This document shows, piece by piece, positions 1-8,005 of a DNA stretch of 25,390 nt. A program made the position numbers and the translations under genes. Source of the stretch: CAYWGR01 sp964458015 (GTDB lineage: Bacteria; Planctomycetota; Planctomycetia; Pirellulales; Thermoguttaceae); contig CAYWGR010000073.1 in the NCBI GenBank assembly GCA_964458015.1, positions 1-25,390 on the forward strand, written 5' to 3'. Every line of letters starts with the position of its first letter. Position 1 is the first letter of the stretch. A model generated the notes under the pieces. It was not told where the DNA came from. It did no database searches and was given only the letters and a program-made list of their open reading frames with translations.

Positions 1-657
1 GTAATAATTTCCATTCTCGGCGCGTAAATAGACCATACCATTGCCACCGGCCTTTGTTGCATAACTGGAACCTTGTTGCCAATACCGATATCTATCTCCC
101 GAAGCAACTGTAAAAGATGAATTAACTGCGCCTAAACGCAGGGGATCGAATTCGTAAAACGGCCCAATGCGGTTGGCACTGGTCGTATCAAATGGATTTA
201 GTTGATTGGCGCTGAATCCAATTAGTTTACCGTCTGAGTTAAACATTCCGCCAAGGAAAAAAACTAACGTGCGAAACGGATTCACGTTGTTGCTAGAATT
301 CAACCACGGAACGTATGTTGATAAAGGATACGTTGTGGAATCCCATCGCGGAAAAGCTTTCTGAAGATGACGTTTTGTTGTGTCAACGTCCAAGCCATCC
401 GGCGGATACTCACCAAACCGCTCTTTATATGCTTTGCAGGCCATATCCAACTGACTGACTTCGGCCACGATGGCGGCGATTTTGGCCCGGCGGCGGGCGG
501 CAACGGCGGCAGCGGTGATCAAACTGGCCAGGATGCCGATAATCGTCACCACGACCAACATTTCCACCAAAGTGAAGCCGCCACAAGAGCGTCGAGATCG
601 AAACAGGAACCCTGTGCGATCTGGATAGATTGCGATACGCGAAGATTTGTTTTTCAT
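1..657 (-). CDS. Prepilin-type N-terminal methylation domain protein, 3' end outside window
   Basis: Reading the minus strand from the ATG at 657 gives 219 uninterrupted codons to the window edge, so the gene is cut by the left boundary. Residues 24-36 (CGGFTLVEMLVVV) are a type IV prepilin/pseudopilin signal: cleavage after Gly27, Phe28 as mature +1 and Glu32 at +5, followed by a hydrophobic helix ending near residue 50. The N-terminal leader of about 27 residues is long and basic. The visible rest (KAYKERFGEYPPDG, then aromatic-rich sequence) resembles type II secretion GspG/GspH-like or planctomycete 'prepilin-type' proteins that sit in the inner membrane and may be processed by a prepilin peptidase. 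No H-X9-DG signature is visible, so I do not call it DUF1559. The family call is good; the function is unknown. Confidence 0.85.
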   Translation of the reverse strand, partial: MKNKSSRIAIYPDRTGFLFRSRRSCGGFTLVEMLVVVTIIGILASLITAAAVAARRRAKIAAIVAEVSQLDMACKAYKERFGEYPPDGLDVDTTKRHLQKAFPRWDSTTYPLSTYVPWLNSSNNVNPFRTLVFFLGGMFNSDGKLIGFSANQLNPFDTTSANRIGPFYEFDPLRLGAVNSSFTVASGDRYRYWQQGSSYATKAGGNGMVYLRAENGNYY

Positions 658-777
658 AACACGATCATGCCGGCATAGAAACTGCCCTATTCACACCCGT
701 GGCATTCTAGCCACCATGGCCCAAACTCATCGTACCAGAATCGGAGCATATTACAAGAGAATTGCGGGTGCAGTAAC

Positions 778-812
778 GGATTTTGGCGGTTTATCCGCGA
801 ACCGCAAAATCC
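778..812. repeat. Imperfect hairpin next to the tandem repeats
   Basis: GGATTTTGGCGGTT (778-791) pairs with AACCGCAAAATCC (800-812) except for one bulged base. The sequence just after it (ACAACCATTTAG) resembles the unit junction of the adjacent 54-bp repeats, so it may be a diverged relative of that array. Confidence 0.55.
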
Positions 813-819
813 ACAACCA

Positions 820-981
820 TTTAGTATAGCCGGGAGCTAACAGCTCCCGGAATGTGCGCGGATTACACAATCGTTTAGTCTAGCCGGGAGCTAACAGCTC
901 CCGGAATGTGCGCGGATTGCACAACCGTTTAGTCTAGCCGGGAGCTAACAGCTCCCGGAACGTGCACGGATTGCACAATCG
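820..981. repeat. Three tandem 54-bp units, each with a perfect hairpin
   Basis: Units at 820-873, 874-927 and 928-981 differ by only a few bases. Each contains a perfect inverted repeat CCGGGAGCT / AGCTCCCGG with an AAC loop, starting at 830, 884 and 938, followed by a conserved tail beginning AATGTGCGCGGATT. No coding sense was found. The arrangement resembles dispersed intergenic hairpin repeats of planctomycete genomes (from memory). It is not CRISPR-like, because there are no unique spacers. None of the hairpins is followed by a T run. Confidence 0.9.
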
Positions 982-987
982 TTTAGC

Positions 988-1006
988 GGCCGCCGGTACG
1001 GCGGCC
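988..1006. repeat. GC-rich hairpin at the end of the tandem array
   Basis: GGCCGCCG (988-995) and CGGCGGCC (999-1006) are perfectly complementary with a GTA loop. It begins where a fourth 54-bp unit would start (TTTAG at 982-986), as if a different repeat replaced it. No T tract follows. Confidence 0.6.
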
Positions 1007-1589
1007 CCGCTGCCAAGCTTGCCTAGCTCACGGTAGACTCCGTCCTCGTGGGTGACCTCAAAGTCCCCTTCATTCAATTGTTTTCAGCCGTTTGCGTTGC
1101 ATTATGTGCGCCCAGCTCGATCCGCGCGAGCTAGAACAACCCCACCCCAGGCACACAAACGTAGGAGGATGAATAATCCTGTCAGACTAGCTTAACAACA
1201 GCACACTGATAAATATACTGTCTACTTGAATGCTTTGGTAGTAAAAAAACAACGTTCTTACACCAAGAAAATCGCCGAGCGGCAAATCGTCAACATGGGT
1301 GCTTGAAACGTAACATTGCAGCGAGTGCTACCAGAACACATCCCCCACCTTTTAGTCTGATCGGGCTCCTTGGAATTGTCAAGCCGAACCACACATGTGG
1401 CTGGCATGACAATAGCTAAGACTACTATGCTGATGAGCTATTCTGCCTTCCAGGAGAACGGAAAAGTCCTTGGCCACTGAGGAACCATCTATCTGAGTTG
1501 TTGAGAAACTATCAGAACGAGTACATAATAAGAGGCATATCCCTGTCTCGGCAGCTTATCCGACGGTGGCTGGGGCTTCGTCGCGATCT
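1007..1589. other. Non-coding stretch, nothing recognised
   Basis: No open frame here has a ribosome-binding site or recognisable protein. The only structure noticed is a 6-bp inverted repeat AGCTCG (1114-1119) / CGAGCT (1127-1132). The open frames reaching in from 1590 upward are antisense or other-frame shadows of the kinase gene. Confidence 0.5.
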
Positions 1590-3002
1590 TCAGGGAAAAA
1601 GCATCTGATAGTGAAGATGTCGCACAGCGTTGGGATGATGCGGTTGTTTCAAACGGGTCCAATGCCGGGCAATCCGGCCTATATCTTCCGCAGTTATCGC
1701 CCCCTCGGCCAATATGGCTGCGCCAAGGCTTGTGGGCTCGGAACAGCAGGTTGCCATGGTGGCAATGCCTAACATGTCGGCCTTGATTTGCAGCCACGTA
1801 TCGCTTCGAGCCGCGCCGCCTGCACAGCGAATTTCCGAGAGCTTCGCATCGTCCGACAGAACTGCAACCTGTTGTTTCAGTGCCTGGGCTACCGCTTCCA
1901 TAATGCAACGCACGGCATGACCGCGTGTGTGCTGCGCGGTCAATCCCTTAAAAACCCTATCGAACCGATTCGGATCAAAATCGGCATCCAGTCGAAGTCC
2001 TTCCGCGCCAGGTTCGACCGAATCAGCCAGAGCGGTCAATTCTTCAAATCCCCAATGGCTGGGCAATTGATTTTGATACCATTGCAATAAATTGGCCGAA
2101 GTATTGCCGAAGGCCATGCGCCAATAAGTCCCTTCGCGAAATCCAGGCCCCTGAAACACATCGGAACCGAGCGGGGAGGAGACATGGCGACTGCAGCGCA
2201 CGGTAGCCAATACGGTGCCGGTGGTTTCCGAAACGATTTCCGGCTCCACATTGCCCGCTCCAATGGCCCCGGCGTACTGATCGAGGCAGCCTGCAACGAA
2301 ATGACACTTGCCGGGAAGTCCAAACTGTTCGGCTGCTTGCGACGTGATTGGCCCCAGATCGGTTCCCGCACGGACGATCGTAGGCAAGCATCGTTCATCC
2401 ATTTCGAATTGGGCAAGCATTTCAGGCCACCATTGGCATTTGTGAATATCAACAAGCCCTGTTAATCCCGCCGCCCCCGCTTCGGTGACGTGATTGCCCG
2501 TGAATAGTAACGTGAGATAGTCACTCAACAGACACAGTTTCACCGTGTGGTTCCAAATCTCCGGCATGTGTTGTTGTATCCAAAAGAGCTTGCCTACCAT
2601 GAACTGAGAATTTATCTTGGGGATGCCGGTAGTGGCCGTAAATGCCGGAAGATCGCATCGACGGCCAATGTCTGCCTCCAACTCTGCTGCGCGCCCGTCG
2701 GGCCAGAGGATGATCGGGGTCAAAGGGCGATTATCGGAATCCAGCAATACGAAACTGTTGGTTTGGGTGGCAAACGTCACGGCCGTAATATCTTGGAAAT
2801 GATCGCCGGCACGATTTCCAAGTTCCGCGATGCCGCGTGCAATGGTCTCGATGAATGCCTGAACCGGCAGCTCCATCCAGCCTGGCTGAGGAACATGGAT
2901 CGGCGGCGCAAGGCGGCAACTATCGCAGAGCCGGCCTTCACGATCAAACAAGGCGGTCTTGAAAAAGGTCGTACCTAGATCGATTGTCAGAATCTTCGCC
3001 AT
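1590..3002 (-). CDS. FGGY-family carbohydrate kinase (xylulokinase-like)
   Basis: A 470-residue protein close to the usual length of FGGY sugar kinases, cytosolic enzymes that phosphorylate ketoses or polyols with ATP. The N-terminal phosphate-1 motif is DLGTT at residues 8-12. GCLDQYAGAIG places the likely catalytic base at Asp241, followed by the phosphate-2 region ETTGTVLAT. Near the C-terminus CAGGAARSDTWLQIKADM is the adenosine-binding segment. The substrate cannot be read from sequence; xylulose, another pentulose or a related sugar fits the XylR-like regulator nearby. It starts 12 bp after the stop of the ceramidase-like gene, so the two are probably co-transcribed. The start is the ATG beginning MAKILTIDLG, though its ribosome-binding site is weak. 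Family call strong, substrate open. Confidence 0.9.
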   Translation of the reverse strand: MAKILTIDLGTTFFKTALFDREGRLCDSCRLAPPIHVPQPGWMELPVQAFIETIARGIAELGNRAGDHFQDITAVTFATQTNSFVLLDSDNRPLTPIILWPDGRAAELEADIGRRCDLPAFTATTGIPKINSQFMVGKLFWIQQHMPEIWNHTVKLCLLSDYLTLLFTGNHVTEAGAAGLTGLVDIHKCQWWPEMLAQFEMDERCLPTIVRAGTDLGPITSQAAEQFGLPGKCHFVAGCLDQYAGAIGAGNVEPEIVSETTGTVLATVRCSRHVSSPLGSDVFQGPGFREGTYWRMAFGNTSANLLQWYQNQLPSHWGFEELTALADSVEPGAEGLRLDADFDPNRFDRVFKGLTAQHTRGHAVRCIMEAVAQALKQQVAVLSDDAKLSEIRCAGGAARSDTWLQIKADMLGIATMATCCSEPTSLGAAILAEGAITAEDIGRIARHWTRLKQPHHPNAVRHLHYQMLFP

Positions 3003-3014
3003 GTTGCGATTCCG

Positions 3015-4352
3015 TTAAACCAATCGGCTTGTCGCGTGGTTATCGAGTAGTGTCAACGAAGCATCGAGCAATGCCATCCCGGCTTGGGGACTGGCGAACA
3101 AGGAGTTGTTCGCTTCGTACCAATGCCAGCGAACGGCTTCCTCGGTAACCAGATAGCCTTGCAATTCACCATTGGCCATGCTGATAATATGGCAATTCCG
3201 ATGCGCTGTTTTGGCTTGGAGTGCGAATTCAACAAATGCCTCGCCCGGCCAACCGACAAATGCCCATGTTCCAACTCGCATGAGTTGCACCTCGGCCGGC
3301 ATGACCGAATCGACGGCCTTTTGCAATCGCCCCGCAGCCGATGCACGGGCTAAAACCGCCAATTCTTCCGCGCCGAACCAATCGCATTCCGCCGTGCGTA
3401 TCTCGCGAGGATCGGCCGCCGATTTCCGTAAATAATCAAGCCGTGATGCCGCTCGAACAAGTTGCTCTTCGGCAAATTCAACCGTCGGATACTTCCGCGC
3501 GGGCAAATCAACCCAATTGCGATTGCATCTGAGCACGAGATCCCCGACATAGTCGATCGCTTGCACGGCTTCCGCAACCGATTGCCCCAGCAGACGGCCA
3601 AGCCGCGCCGCTTCGTCAAACGTGTTTGATCGCGTGACGTGTCGAGGGCTTTGGTTGCCGCAGGGGCCCGTGTGATGAAGCACGGGGCAGTTGTCGCCAA
3701 AAATTGTTTTTTGGAGGTACTGCCGTGTCATGGCCGGAAAATCGCCGCTAATAAGCGTCGAATCCTCGTGCAACACTGTCGGATGCATCGAACAAACGAG
3801 CATTGCCGCCAGGGGAATTCGATTCTTTTCATCGCGCACGACCAGCACGGGCACTTCCGGATTCGACGGCCCCCCAGAGTCATGGCGGTTGCCGCCAACA
3901 CATGAACCGTCGGCAATCGTCAGTCCAATCTCCGCGGGCCGCGCATTTTGAAATGCCCGGATTGCCGCCCGAACGATTCCACCTTCGAGTTGCTCGATGT
4001 AATGTGGATCGGTCTCCGGGACGACCGGATCGGACTCGCAGCACAACACATCGACGGTCAAAGGGCCGGAGTGCGTATGCGTGGCCGTGATCATTATATT
4101 GGATGCCGGGATGCCGGTCTCGGTTTCAATGCGTTCGCGAACACGTTGGGCAGTGGCGCGGCTTATGTAAATCACGTCGTTGGCGACCCACAACAACGAT
4201 GTCGTTCCATCGCAGAGATACAAGGCGGAACTAAGCAGCGGATCATGCACTCCCGTACTGTAGCGGCGAACATGAGGATAGCCGAAGAGGAATTGTGAAC
4301 CGTCGGGGGTGATATCGGCCGAGGCAGCGCCGGCAATGATTTTCGTGGACAT
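3015..4352 (-). CDS. Neutral/alkaline ceramidase N-terminal-domain-like hydrolase
   Basis: A 445-residue protein starting MSTKIIAGAASADITP. It matches the N-terminal domain of neutral non-lysosomal ceramidases: AASADITP at the start, the metal-site-like segment NIMITATHTHSGP, then CSMHPTVLHEDSTLISGDFP and HTGPCGNQSPRH, where neutral ceramidases have their zinc and catalytic residues. It has only this domain, being shorter than true ceramidases, and no signal peptide. In planctomycetes such proteins often sit in carbohydrate clusters, and a sphingolipid substrate is not implied. The frame stays open up to 4553, but I chose the ATG at 4352 because the longer version would run through the divergent promoter and into the opposite gene. 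First gene of an apparent two-gene unit with the FGGY kinase. Confidence 0.8.
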   Translation of the reverse strand: MSTKIIAGAASADITPDGSQFLFGYPHVRRYSTGVHDPLLSSALYLCDGTTSLLWVANDVIYISRATAQRVRERIETETGIPASNIMITATHTHSGPLTVDVLCCESDPVVPETDPHYIEQLEGGIVRAAIRAFQNARPAEIGLTIADGSCVGGNRHDSGGPSNPEVPVLVVRDEKNRIPLAAMLVCSMHPTVLHEDSTLISGDFPAMTRQYLQKTIFGDNCPVLHHTGPCGNQSPRHVTRSNTFDEAARLGRLLGQSVAEAVQAIDYVGDLVLRCNRNWVDLPARKYPTVEFAEEQLVRAASRLDYLRKSAADPREIRTAECDWFGAEELAVLARASAAGRLQKAVDSVMPAEVQLMRVGTWAFVGWPGEAFVEFALQAKTAHRNCHIISMANGELQGYLVTEEAVRWHWYEANNSLFASPQAGMALLDASLTLLDNHATSRLV

Positions 4353-4393
4353 GATATCCCGATTGTAACAGCATGTCTTGCGTGAATGGTTAT

Positions 4394-4423
4394 GAAATTG
4401 CCCAGCGAGTCTTCCGCAATTTC
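4394..4423. promoter_or_regulatory. Candidate operator in the divergent intergenic region
   Basis: GAAATTGC (4394-4401) and GCAATTTC (4416-4423) form a perfect 8-bp inverted repeat separated by 14 bp, between the divergent hydrolase and XylR-like genes. The 13 bases of the right half, read on the minus strand (GAAATTGCGGAAG), recur at 7338-7350 upstream of the transporter. This is a plausible binding site for the adjacent regulator; the assignment is inference. Confidence 0.5.
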
Positions 4424-4454
4424 CTGAAAAAACGCCCCCACTGGCGGGCGATTC

Positions 4455-4483
4455 TTGACAACCATGCTTGAAGGTGGTACTTT
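4455..4483 (+). promoter_or_regulatory. Sigma70-type promoter of the XylR-like regulator
   Basis: TTGACA (4455-4460), a 17-bp spacer and TACTTT (4478-4483) predict transcription from about 4490, roughly 50 bases before the ATG at 4543. The promoter overlaps the alternative upstream start at 4468, which argues for the shorter protein. Confidence 0.6.
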
Positions 4484-4542
4484 TCCTTCGCAATGACGTA
4501 GGAGCTTTTCCAACAACAAGGGATCTTCCGATAGGCGATGTC

Positions 4543-5739
4543 ATGGTTTCCAATCGTCAGATTATCTTGTTGCTGGACACGACGAGTCCCTATCATCGGA
4601 AGATCGCCCAGGGCGTGGCTACCTATGCACATGAACGGGGCAACTGGGACATTCACGTCGTCCAGGATCCGCTGGAGAACTTGCCGTATCTAGAGCAAGA
4701 TCCACTGGAAGCATTGCCCGACCTCCGCAATTGGCAAGCCGACGGAATCATCGCCGCTCTTCTAAGTCGCTGGGCAGCCGCGAGCGTCAATGCGTTGAAG
4801 ATTCCAATTGTTGGAGTCGAGGCGGAGTTCGGCTTTGGAAATTTACGTTCGCGAGTTCCTTTTTTTGCCACCGATAACGAAGCCATCGGGCGTTTGGCCG
4901 CCGAAAATTTCATCGAGCGAGGATTGAAACGGCTGGCCTTTTGCGGAATTCCCTCCAGCCGCATGACAGGTTGGTCGGAAATGCGTCAAAGGGCCTTTGA
5001 ACAATGCGCCCAAGAGGCCAATCTTCCTTGTTCTAGTTATACAGGCGAACTTCCACGCAGCGGAAAACGTCCGCAAATCCACAAAGCATTATCGGAGTGG
5101 TTGCAATCGCTTGAAAAGCCCGTGGGGCTCATGGCCTGTTACGACGTTCGCGCGCGGCATGTGTTGGCGTCTTGCCGAAGTCTTGGCATCCTGGTGCCGG
5201 AAGAGGTCGCCGTGATCGGCGTCGATAACGATGAGTTAATATGCGAATTGACGAGCCCGCCGTTGTCCAGCATCGAACAGGGAGCGCGAAGCATCGGCCA
5301 ACAAGCCGCCGAGTTGCTGGACCGCCTGATGGCCGGCCAGGAATCGTCGCCGTTAAAGCATGTTGTAAAGCCGGAGGGCATTGTGACCCGGCGATCGAGC
5401 GATACTCTCGCGATTGCCGATGCCGACGTAGCTGCCGCGGTACGGTTCATCCAGCAGAATGCGTGTACCGGAATTCGCGTCTATGAAGTAGTTCGCGCAG
5501 TGGCGATGGCCCGCTCAGCGCTCGAATCGCGTTTCAAAACCGTCATGGGCCGAACGATCCACGCCGAGATTCAACGCATTCAAGTGGAACGGGCCAGGCA
5601 ACTCGTGGCCACGACGAACCTGCCGCTCAAGCAAGTGGCCGTTGAATCGGGCTTTGCCTACATCCAACATATGACGACGATCTTTCGCCGTTATACGGGC
5701 CAAACGCCCGGCGAATATCGCAAACGCTCAAGGGCGTGA
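4543..5739 (+). CDS. XylR-like transcriptional regulator (sugar-binding domain plus AraC HTH)
   Basis: A 398-residue protein beginning MVSNRQIILLLDTTSPYHRK. Residues 1 to about 280 resemble the LacI/periplasmic-binding-type domain of XylR: RKIAQGVATYAHERGNW early, and GVDNDELICELTSPPLSSI late. Residues about 300-398 are an AraC-type double helix-turn-helix ending in the typical LKQVAVESGFAYIQHMTTIF and YTGQTPGEYRK. Such proteins sense a sugar and activate adjacent uptake and catabolism genes. It is divergent from the hydrolase/kinase pair and convergent with the MFS transporter, overlapping its 3' end by 12 bp. No clear Shine-Dalgarno sequence precedes 4543; the start is chosen from homology and from the promoter at 4455. 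The inducer could be xylose or another sugar. Confidence 0.88.
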   Translation: MVSNRQIILLLDTTSPYHRKIAQGVATYAHERGNWDIHVVQDPLENLPYLEQDPLEALPDLRNWQADGIIAALLSRWAAASVNALKIPIVGVEAEFGFGNLRSRVPFFATDNEAIGRLAAENFIERGLKRLAFCGIPSSRMTGWSEMRQRAFEQCAQEANLPCSSYTGELPRSGKRPQIHKALSEWLQSLEKPVGLMACYDVRARHVLASCRSLGILVPEEVAVIGVDNDELICELTSPPLSSIEQGARSIGQQAAELLDRLMAGQESSPLKHVVKPEGIVTRRSSDTLAIADADVAAAVRFIQQNACTGIRVYEVVRAVAMARSALESRFKTVMGRTIHAEIQRIQVERARQLVATTNLPLKQVAVESGFAYIQHMTTIFRRYTGQTPGEYRKRSRA

Positions 5740-7119
5740 TGGGTGCAGCCACGATTCGCCGATTTCTTCCAGGGTCTTGTCCTTCGTCTCCGGCACCGTC
5801 AGCCAGACGAACATCGAGCAGGATAGGCAAACGCCCATGAAGATGAGGAAAGTGCCGCCGGGGTTTCCGAACCGATCCTTGAATAAATCCAGCACCATGG
5901 GAAACACGTTCACCGTGATATAAGAGGAGGCAAACATGGCGCAGGTCGAAAGCGACATCGCCTTGCCTCGCACCCGATTCGGAAATATCTCGGAGAGGAC
6001 CACCCAACTCAGCGGCGCCAGGGAGAGCGTGAAAGCGCCAGTGGGCACGAGCATCGCCGCCAACGTAAATGCGGTCGGCAGATGGCATGTGAAGTTCAAA
6101 AACATCAACAAATGCCCGAAGGCCATGCAGATCGTGCCGCAGATTAAAATCGGCCGTCGTCCAAAGCGGTGCGTCAGCCAAAAGGCGAGAATCGTGCAAA
6201 GCGTGATCCAGCCGTCAATATAAACGCTGTTAAGAATCGCATCCGGCGTGTCGCTGATTCCGGCTTCGAGAAACAGCGTCGGCGTGTATAAGAGGATCAT
6301 ATTGACGCCGTTGATCTGCGAAAGAACCATCAATGTGATGCCAATGACTACGGCCAGCCGAACTCCCGGCCGAAACAACTCGGCAAACCCGTCGTCTTCG
6401 TCGCCCAACTCCGTTTGAATTTCTTTCAATTCCCGTTCCGCTTGCGTTCGGCCGTTGATCTTTGCCAAAACATCGAGCGCCAAGGCATGGCGTCCGACAG
6501 TGGCCAGCCAGCGCGGACTCTCGGGAACAAAGAACAGACCAATCATCAGGCAAAGAACGGGCACGCCTTGCGTGGCGAACATCCAACGCCAATGGCCGCC
6601 GAAAGAAAGCCAATAGGTGACGAAAACCGATAGTGAAAGCCCAATCACGATGGCCAGTTGGTTCATTACCACGAGACGTCCGCGCAACCGGGCGGGCGCT
6701 ACTTCGGCGATGTACATCGGCGAGACGGTCGATGCCAATCCCACGCCCATGCCCCCGATAAATCGCCAGAAAATGAATTGCAACATGCTTCCCGCCGCCG
6801 CGCTGCCGACGGTGGACGCCAAGAACAAGAGCGACGAAAGAATGAGCGTTCGTTTTCTGCCCAGCGTGTCGGCCAGCCACACGCCTGCCAGTGGGCCAAA
6901 CGGACAACCCAGAATTGCGCTGCCGGTAACCGCGCCAAACCAAAATGGCGTTAGCTGAAACTCTTCTTTTAGAAAAATGACCGCGCCGGAAATCAGCGAA
7001 AGATCATAGCCGAACAGAAAACCGCCCACCGCGGCAACCAGAACGATCATGTACAAGTACACGATGCTGATGCCGTCTTCCTGGACGGGAGAACAGTTAA
7101 TTTCGGATCGGTTGGTCAC
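5728..7119 (-). CDS. MFS sugar porter (SP family), GTG start
   Basis: A 463-residue membrane protein with about 12 hydrophobic segments and the hallmarks of proton-linked sugar symporters (XylE/GalP/IolT type): FLFGYDLSLISGA in TM1, LADTLGRKRTLI between TM2 and TM3, RFIGGMGVG, PESPRWL at the end of the first half, RFGRRPIL and the terminal PETKDKTLEEI. The GTG at 7119 is preceded 8 bases upstream by AAGGAG. The in-frame ATG at 7170 lies in an intergenic repeat and lacks a ribosome-binding site, so I reject it. Its last codons overlap the 3' end of the convergent regulator. It probably imports the sugar handled by the kinase; specificity is not readable. Confidence 0.92.
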   Translation of the reverse strand: MTNRSEINCSPVQEDGISIVYLYMIVLVAAVGGFLFGYDLSLISGAVIFLKEEFQLTPFWFGAVTGSAILGCPFGPLAGVWLADTLGRKRTLILSSLLFLASTVGSAAAGSMLQFIFWRFIGGMGVGLASTVSPMYIAEVAPARLRGRLVVMNQLAIVIGLSLSVFVTYWLSFGGHWRWMFATQGVPVLCLMIGLFFVPESPRWLATVGRHALALDVLAKINGRTQAERELKEIQTELGDEDDGFAELFRPGVRLAVVIGITLMVLSQINGVNMILLYTPTLFLEAGISDTPDAILNSVYIDGWITLCTILAFWLTHRFGRRPILICGTICMAFGHLLMFLNFTCHLPTAFTLAAMLVPTGAFTLSLAPLSWVVLSEIFPNRVRGKAMSLSTCAMFASSYITVNVFPMVLDLFKDRFGNPGGTFLIFMGVCLSCSMFVWLTVPETKDKTLEEIGESWLHPSRP

Positions 7120-7165
7120 TGAAATTGCTCCTTGGTTTCTGTTGCGGAAATGCCGTAGGTCAGGA

Positions 7166-7230
7166 GTCATTCGGAGCGCAGCGAAGAATCTTCCACTTTT
7201 TGCGAGATTCTTCGCTGCGCTCAGAATGAC
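7166..7230. repeat. Inverted repeat element with 26-bp arms (family A)
   Basis: Left arm 7166-7191 and right arm 7205-7230 are complementary over 26 bases with one mismatch, around a 13-base loop. The core is GCGCAGCGAAGAATC. A second member lies at 15125-15191. It sits in the untranslated leader region of the transporter gene. No transposase is present, so it is a MITE-like or hairpin element. Confidence 0.85.
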
Positions 7231-7268
7231 AATTTAGCTTCCCGCAACAGAAACTCATTATGATAGTC

Positions 7269-7296
7269 AGGATAATCCCGGGATCGGGAAAGTCAA
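7269..7296 (-). promoter_or_regulatory. Possible promoter for the MFS transporter
   Basis: On the minus strand TTGACT (7296-7291) and TATCCT (7274-7269) are 16 bp apart. Transcription would start near 7262, giving a leader of about 140 bases that includes the family A hairpin. The -10 box is only moderate. Confidence 0.3.
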
Positions 7297-7337
7297 TGTT
7301 TTGAACATCCCGACGGAAAACGCGGAACGATATTTGG

Positions 7338-7350
7338 GAAATTGCGGAAG
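7338..7350 (+). promoter_or_regulatory. 13-bp repeat of the candidate regulator site
   Basis: GAAATTGCGGAAG here is identical to the minus-strand sequence of 4411-4423. It lies about 40 bp upstream of the possible transporter promoter, where an activator site would be expected. A shorter TTGCGGAA also occurs at 7142-7149. A 12-base match to the same sequence occurs inside a coding region near 13864, so chance recurrence cannot be dismissed. Confidence 0.35.
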
Positions 7351-7463
7351 CCAAGATGACCGATTGGTTTTTGCACTGCCAATGAGTCGAGGCCCAGGCA
7401 CAAAGCAATAACTCGTAAAGCATGTTCCTTTCTCGTTGTGATCCCACGGCCGATCAGTTTTCA

Positions 7464-7545
7464 GTAGGGCGGGTCGAGCAAAGCGACGGCCCGTCTTGAA
7501 TTCTTCGCAAAATGGCGGGCCATCGCTTCGCTTGACCCGCCCTAC
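7464..7545. repeat. Inverted repeat element (family B)
   Basis: A left arm from GTAGGGCGGGTCGAGC (7464) and a right arm ending GACCCGCCCTAC (7545) are complementary over about 30 bases with few mismatches. A degenerate second member lies at 14090-14162. No coding capacity or transposase. Confidence 0.8.
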
Positions 7546-8005
7546 GCTTTTCCCAAATTCAACAATTGATTAAGCCCTCGTTATGATCCAGATGGCAAAC
7601 ATGCCAAGCTCAACGGCTAACCACTGATCATTTCCGGAATCACAGCAAGGAAAAGTACTGCAATTCCAGATATTTGCAGCACGCCCCACCATGCAGCGGG
7701 GGTCGCCTTTTTCGGAAAATCGCGTAAGAGTCTCTGGGCAATTTTATAACCCTAAATGCTTGGCATCCAATTAGAATAAAAGAACGATCGGTGAGGCAAA
7801 TACAAAATTTATAACCGTTAATCCAAAACTTGGCCCTAGGGATCAGCTCGCGAAAAAAGGAGGACCATCAACTAATCAATCTTCAGGGCGATGCCGCACA
7901 CTACTTGCCCTGATGTGAAATCCGAAGGGGCGGAAAGCGTAGGAGCAGGAAAGGCGTTGTATTTTTTTCCACTTTTCTCATTCTGTTTTCATGGGAGTTA
8001 CGAAA
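7546..8005. other. Intergenic leader region of the PEP-CTERM gene
   Basis: No convincing gene lies here. The short frame at 7891-8082 overlaps the PEP-CTERM gene in another phase and has no ribosome-binding site. A perfect 7-bp stem TCAGGGC (7883-7889) / GCCCTGA (7907-7913) lies about 100 bases before the start, and GGAGG occurs at 7859-7863 without a start codon. I could not match it to a known riboswitch. Confidence 0.4.

Noticed and set aside
820..981. CRISPR array
   Set aside because: Units are whole tandem repeats without unique spacers, and no cas genes are present.
1489..1908. A minus-strand 139-residue frame
   Set aside because: It lies largely inside the FGGY kinase gene in another phase; no recognisable domain.
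3015..4553. Long form of the ceramidase-like gene starting at 4553
   Set aside because: It would cover the divergent promoter and overlap the regulator's start; the MSTKIIAGAASADITP start at 4352 fits the family.
7119..7170. ATG start of the MFS transporter at 7170
   Set aside because: It lies in the edge of a repeat element with no ribosome-binding site; GTG at 7119 has AAGGAG at good distance.
7861..7990. Known riboswitch upstream of the PEP-CTERM gene
   Set aside because: Only a 7-bp stem-loop is visible; no match to c-di-GMP, SAM or other riboswitch cores that I can recall.
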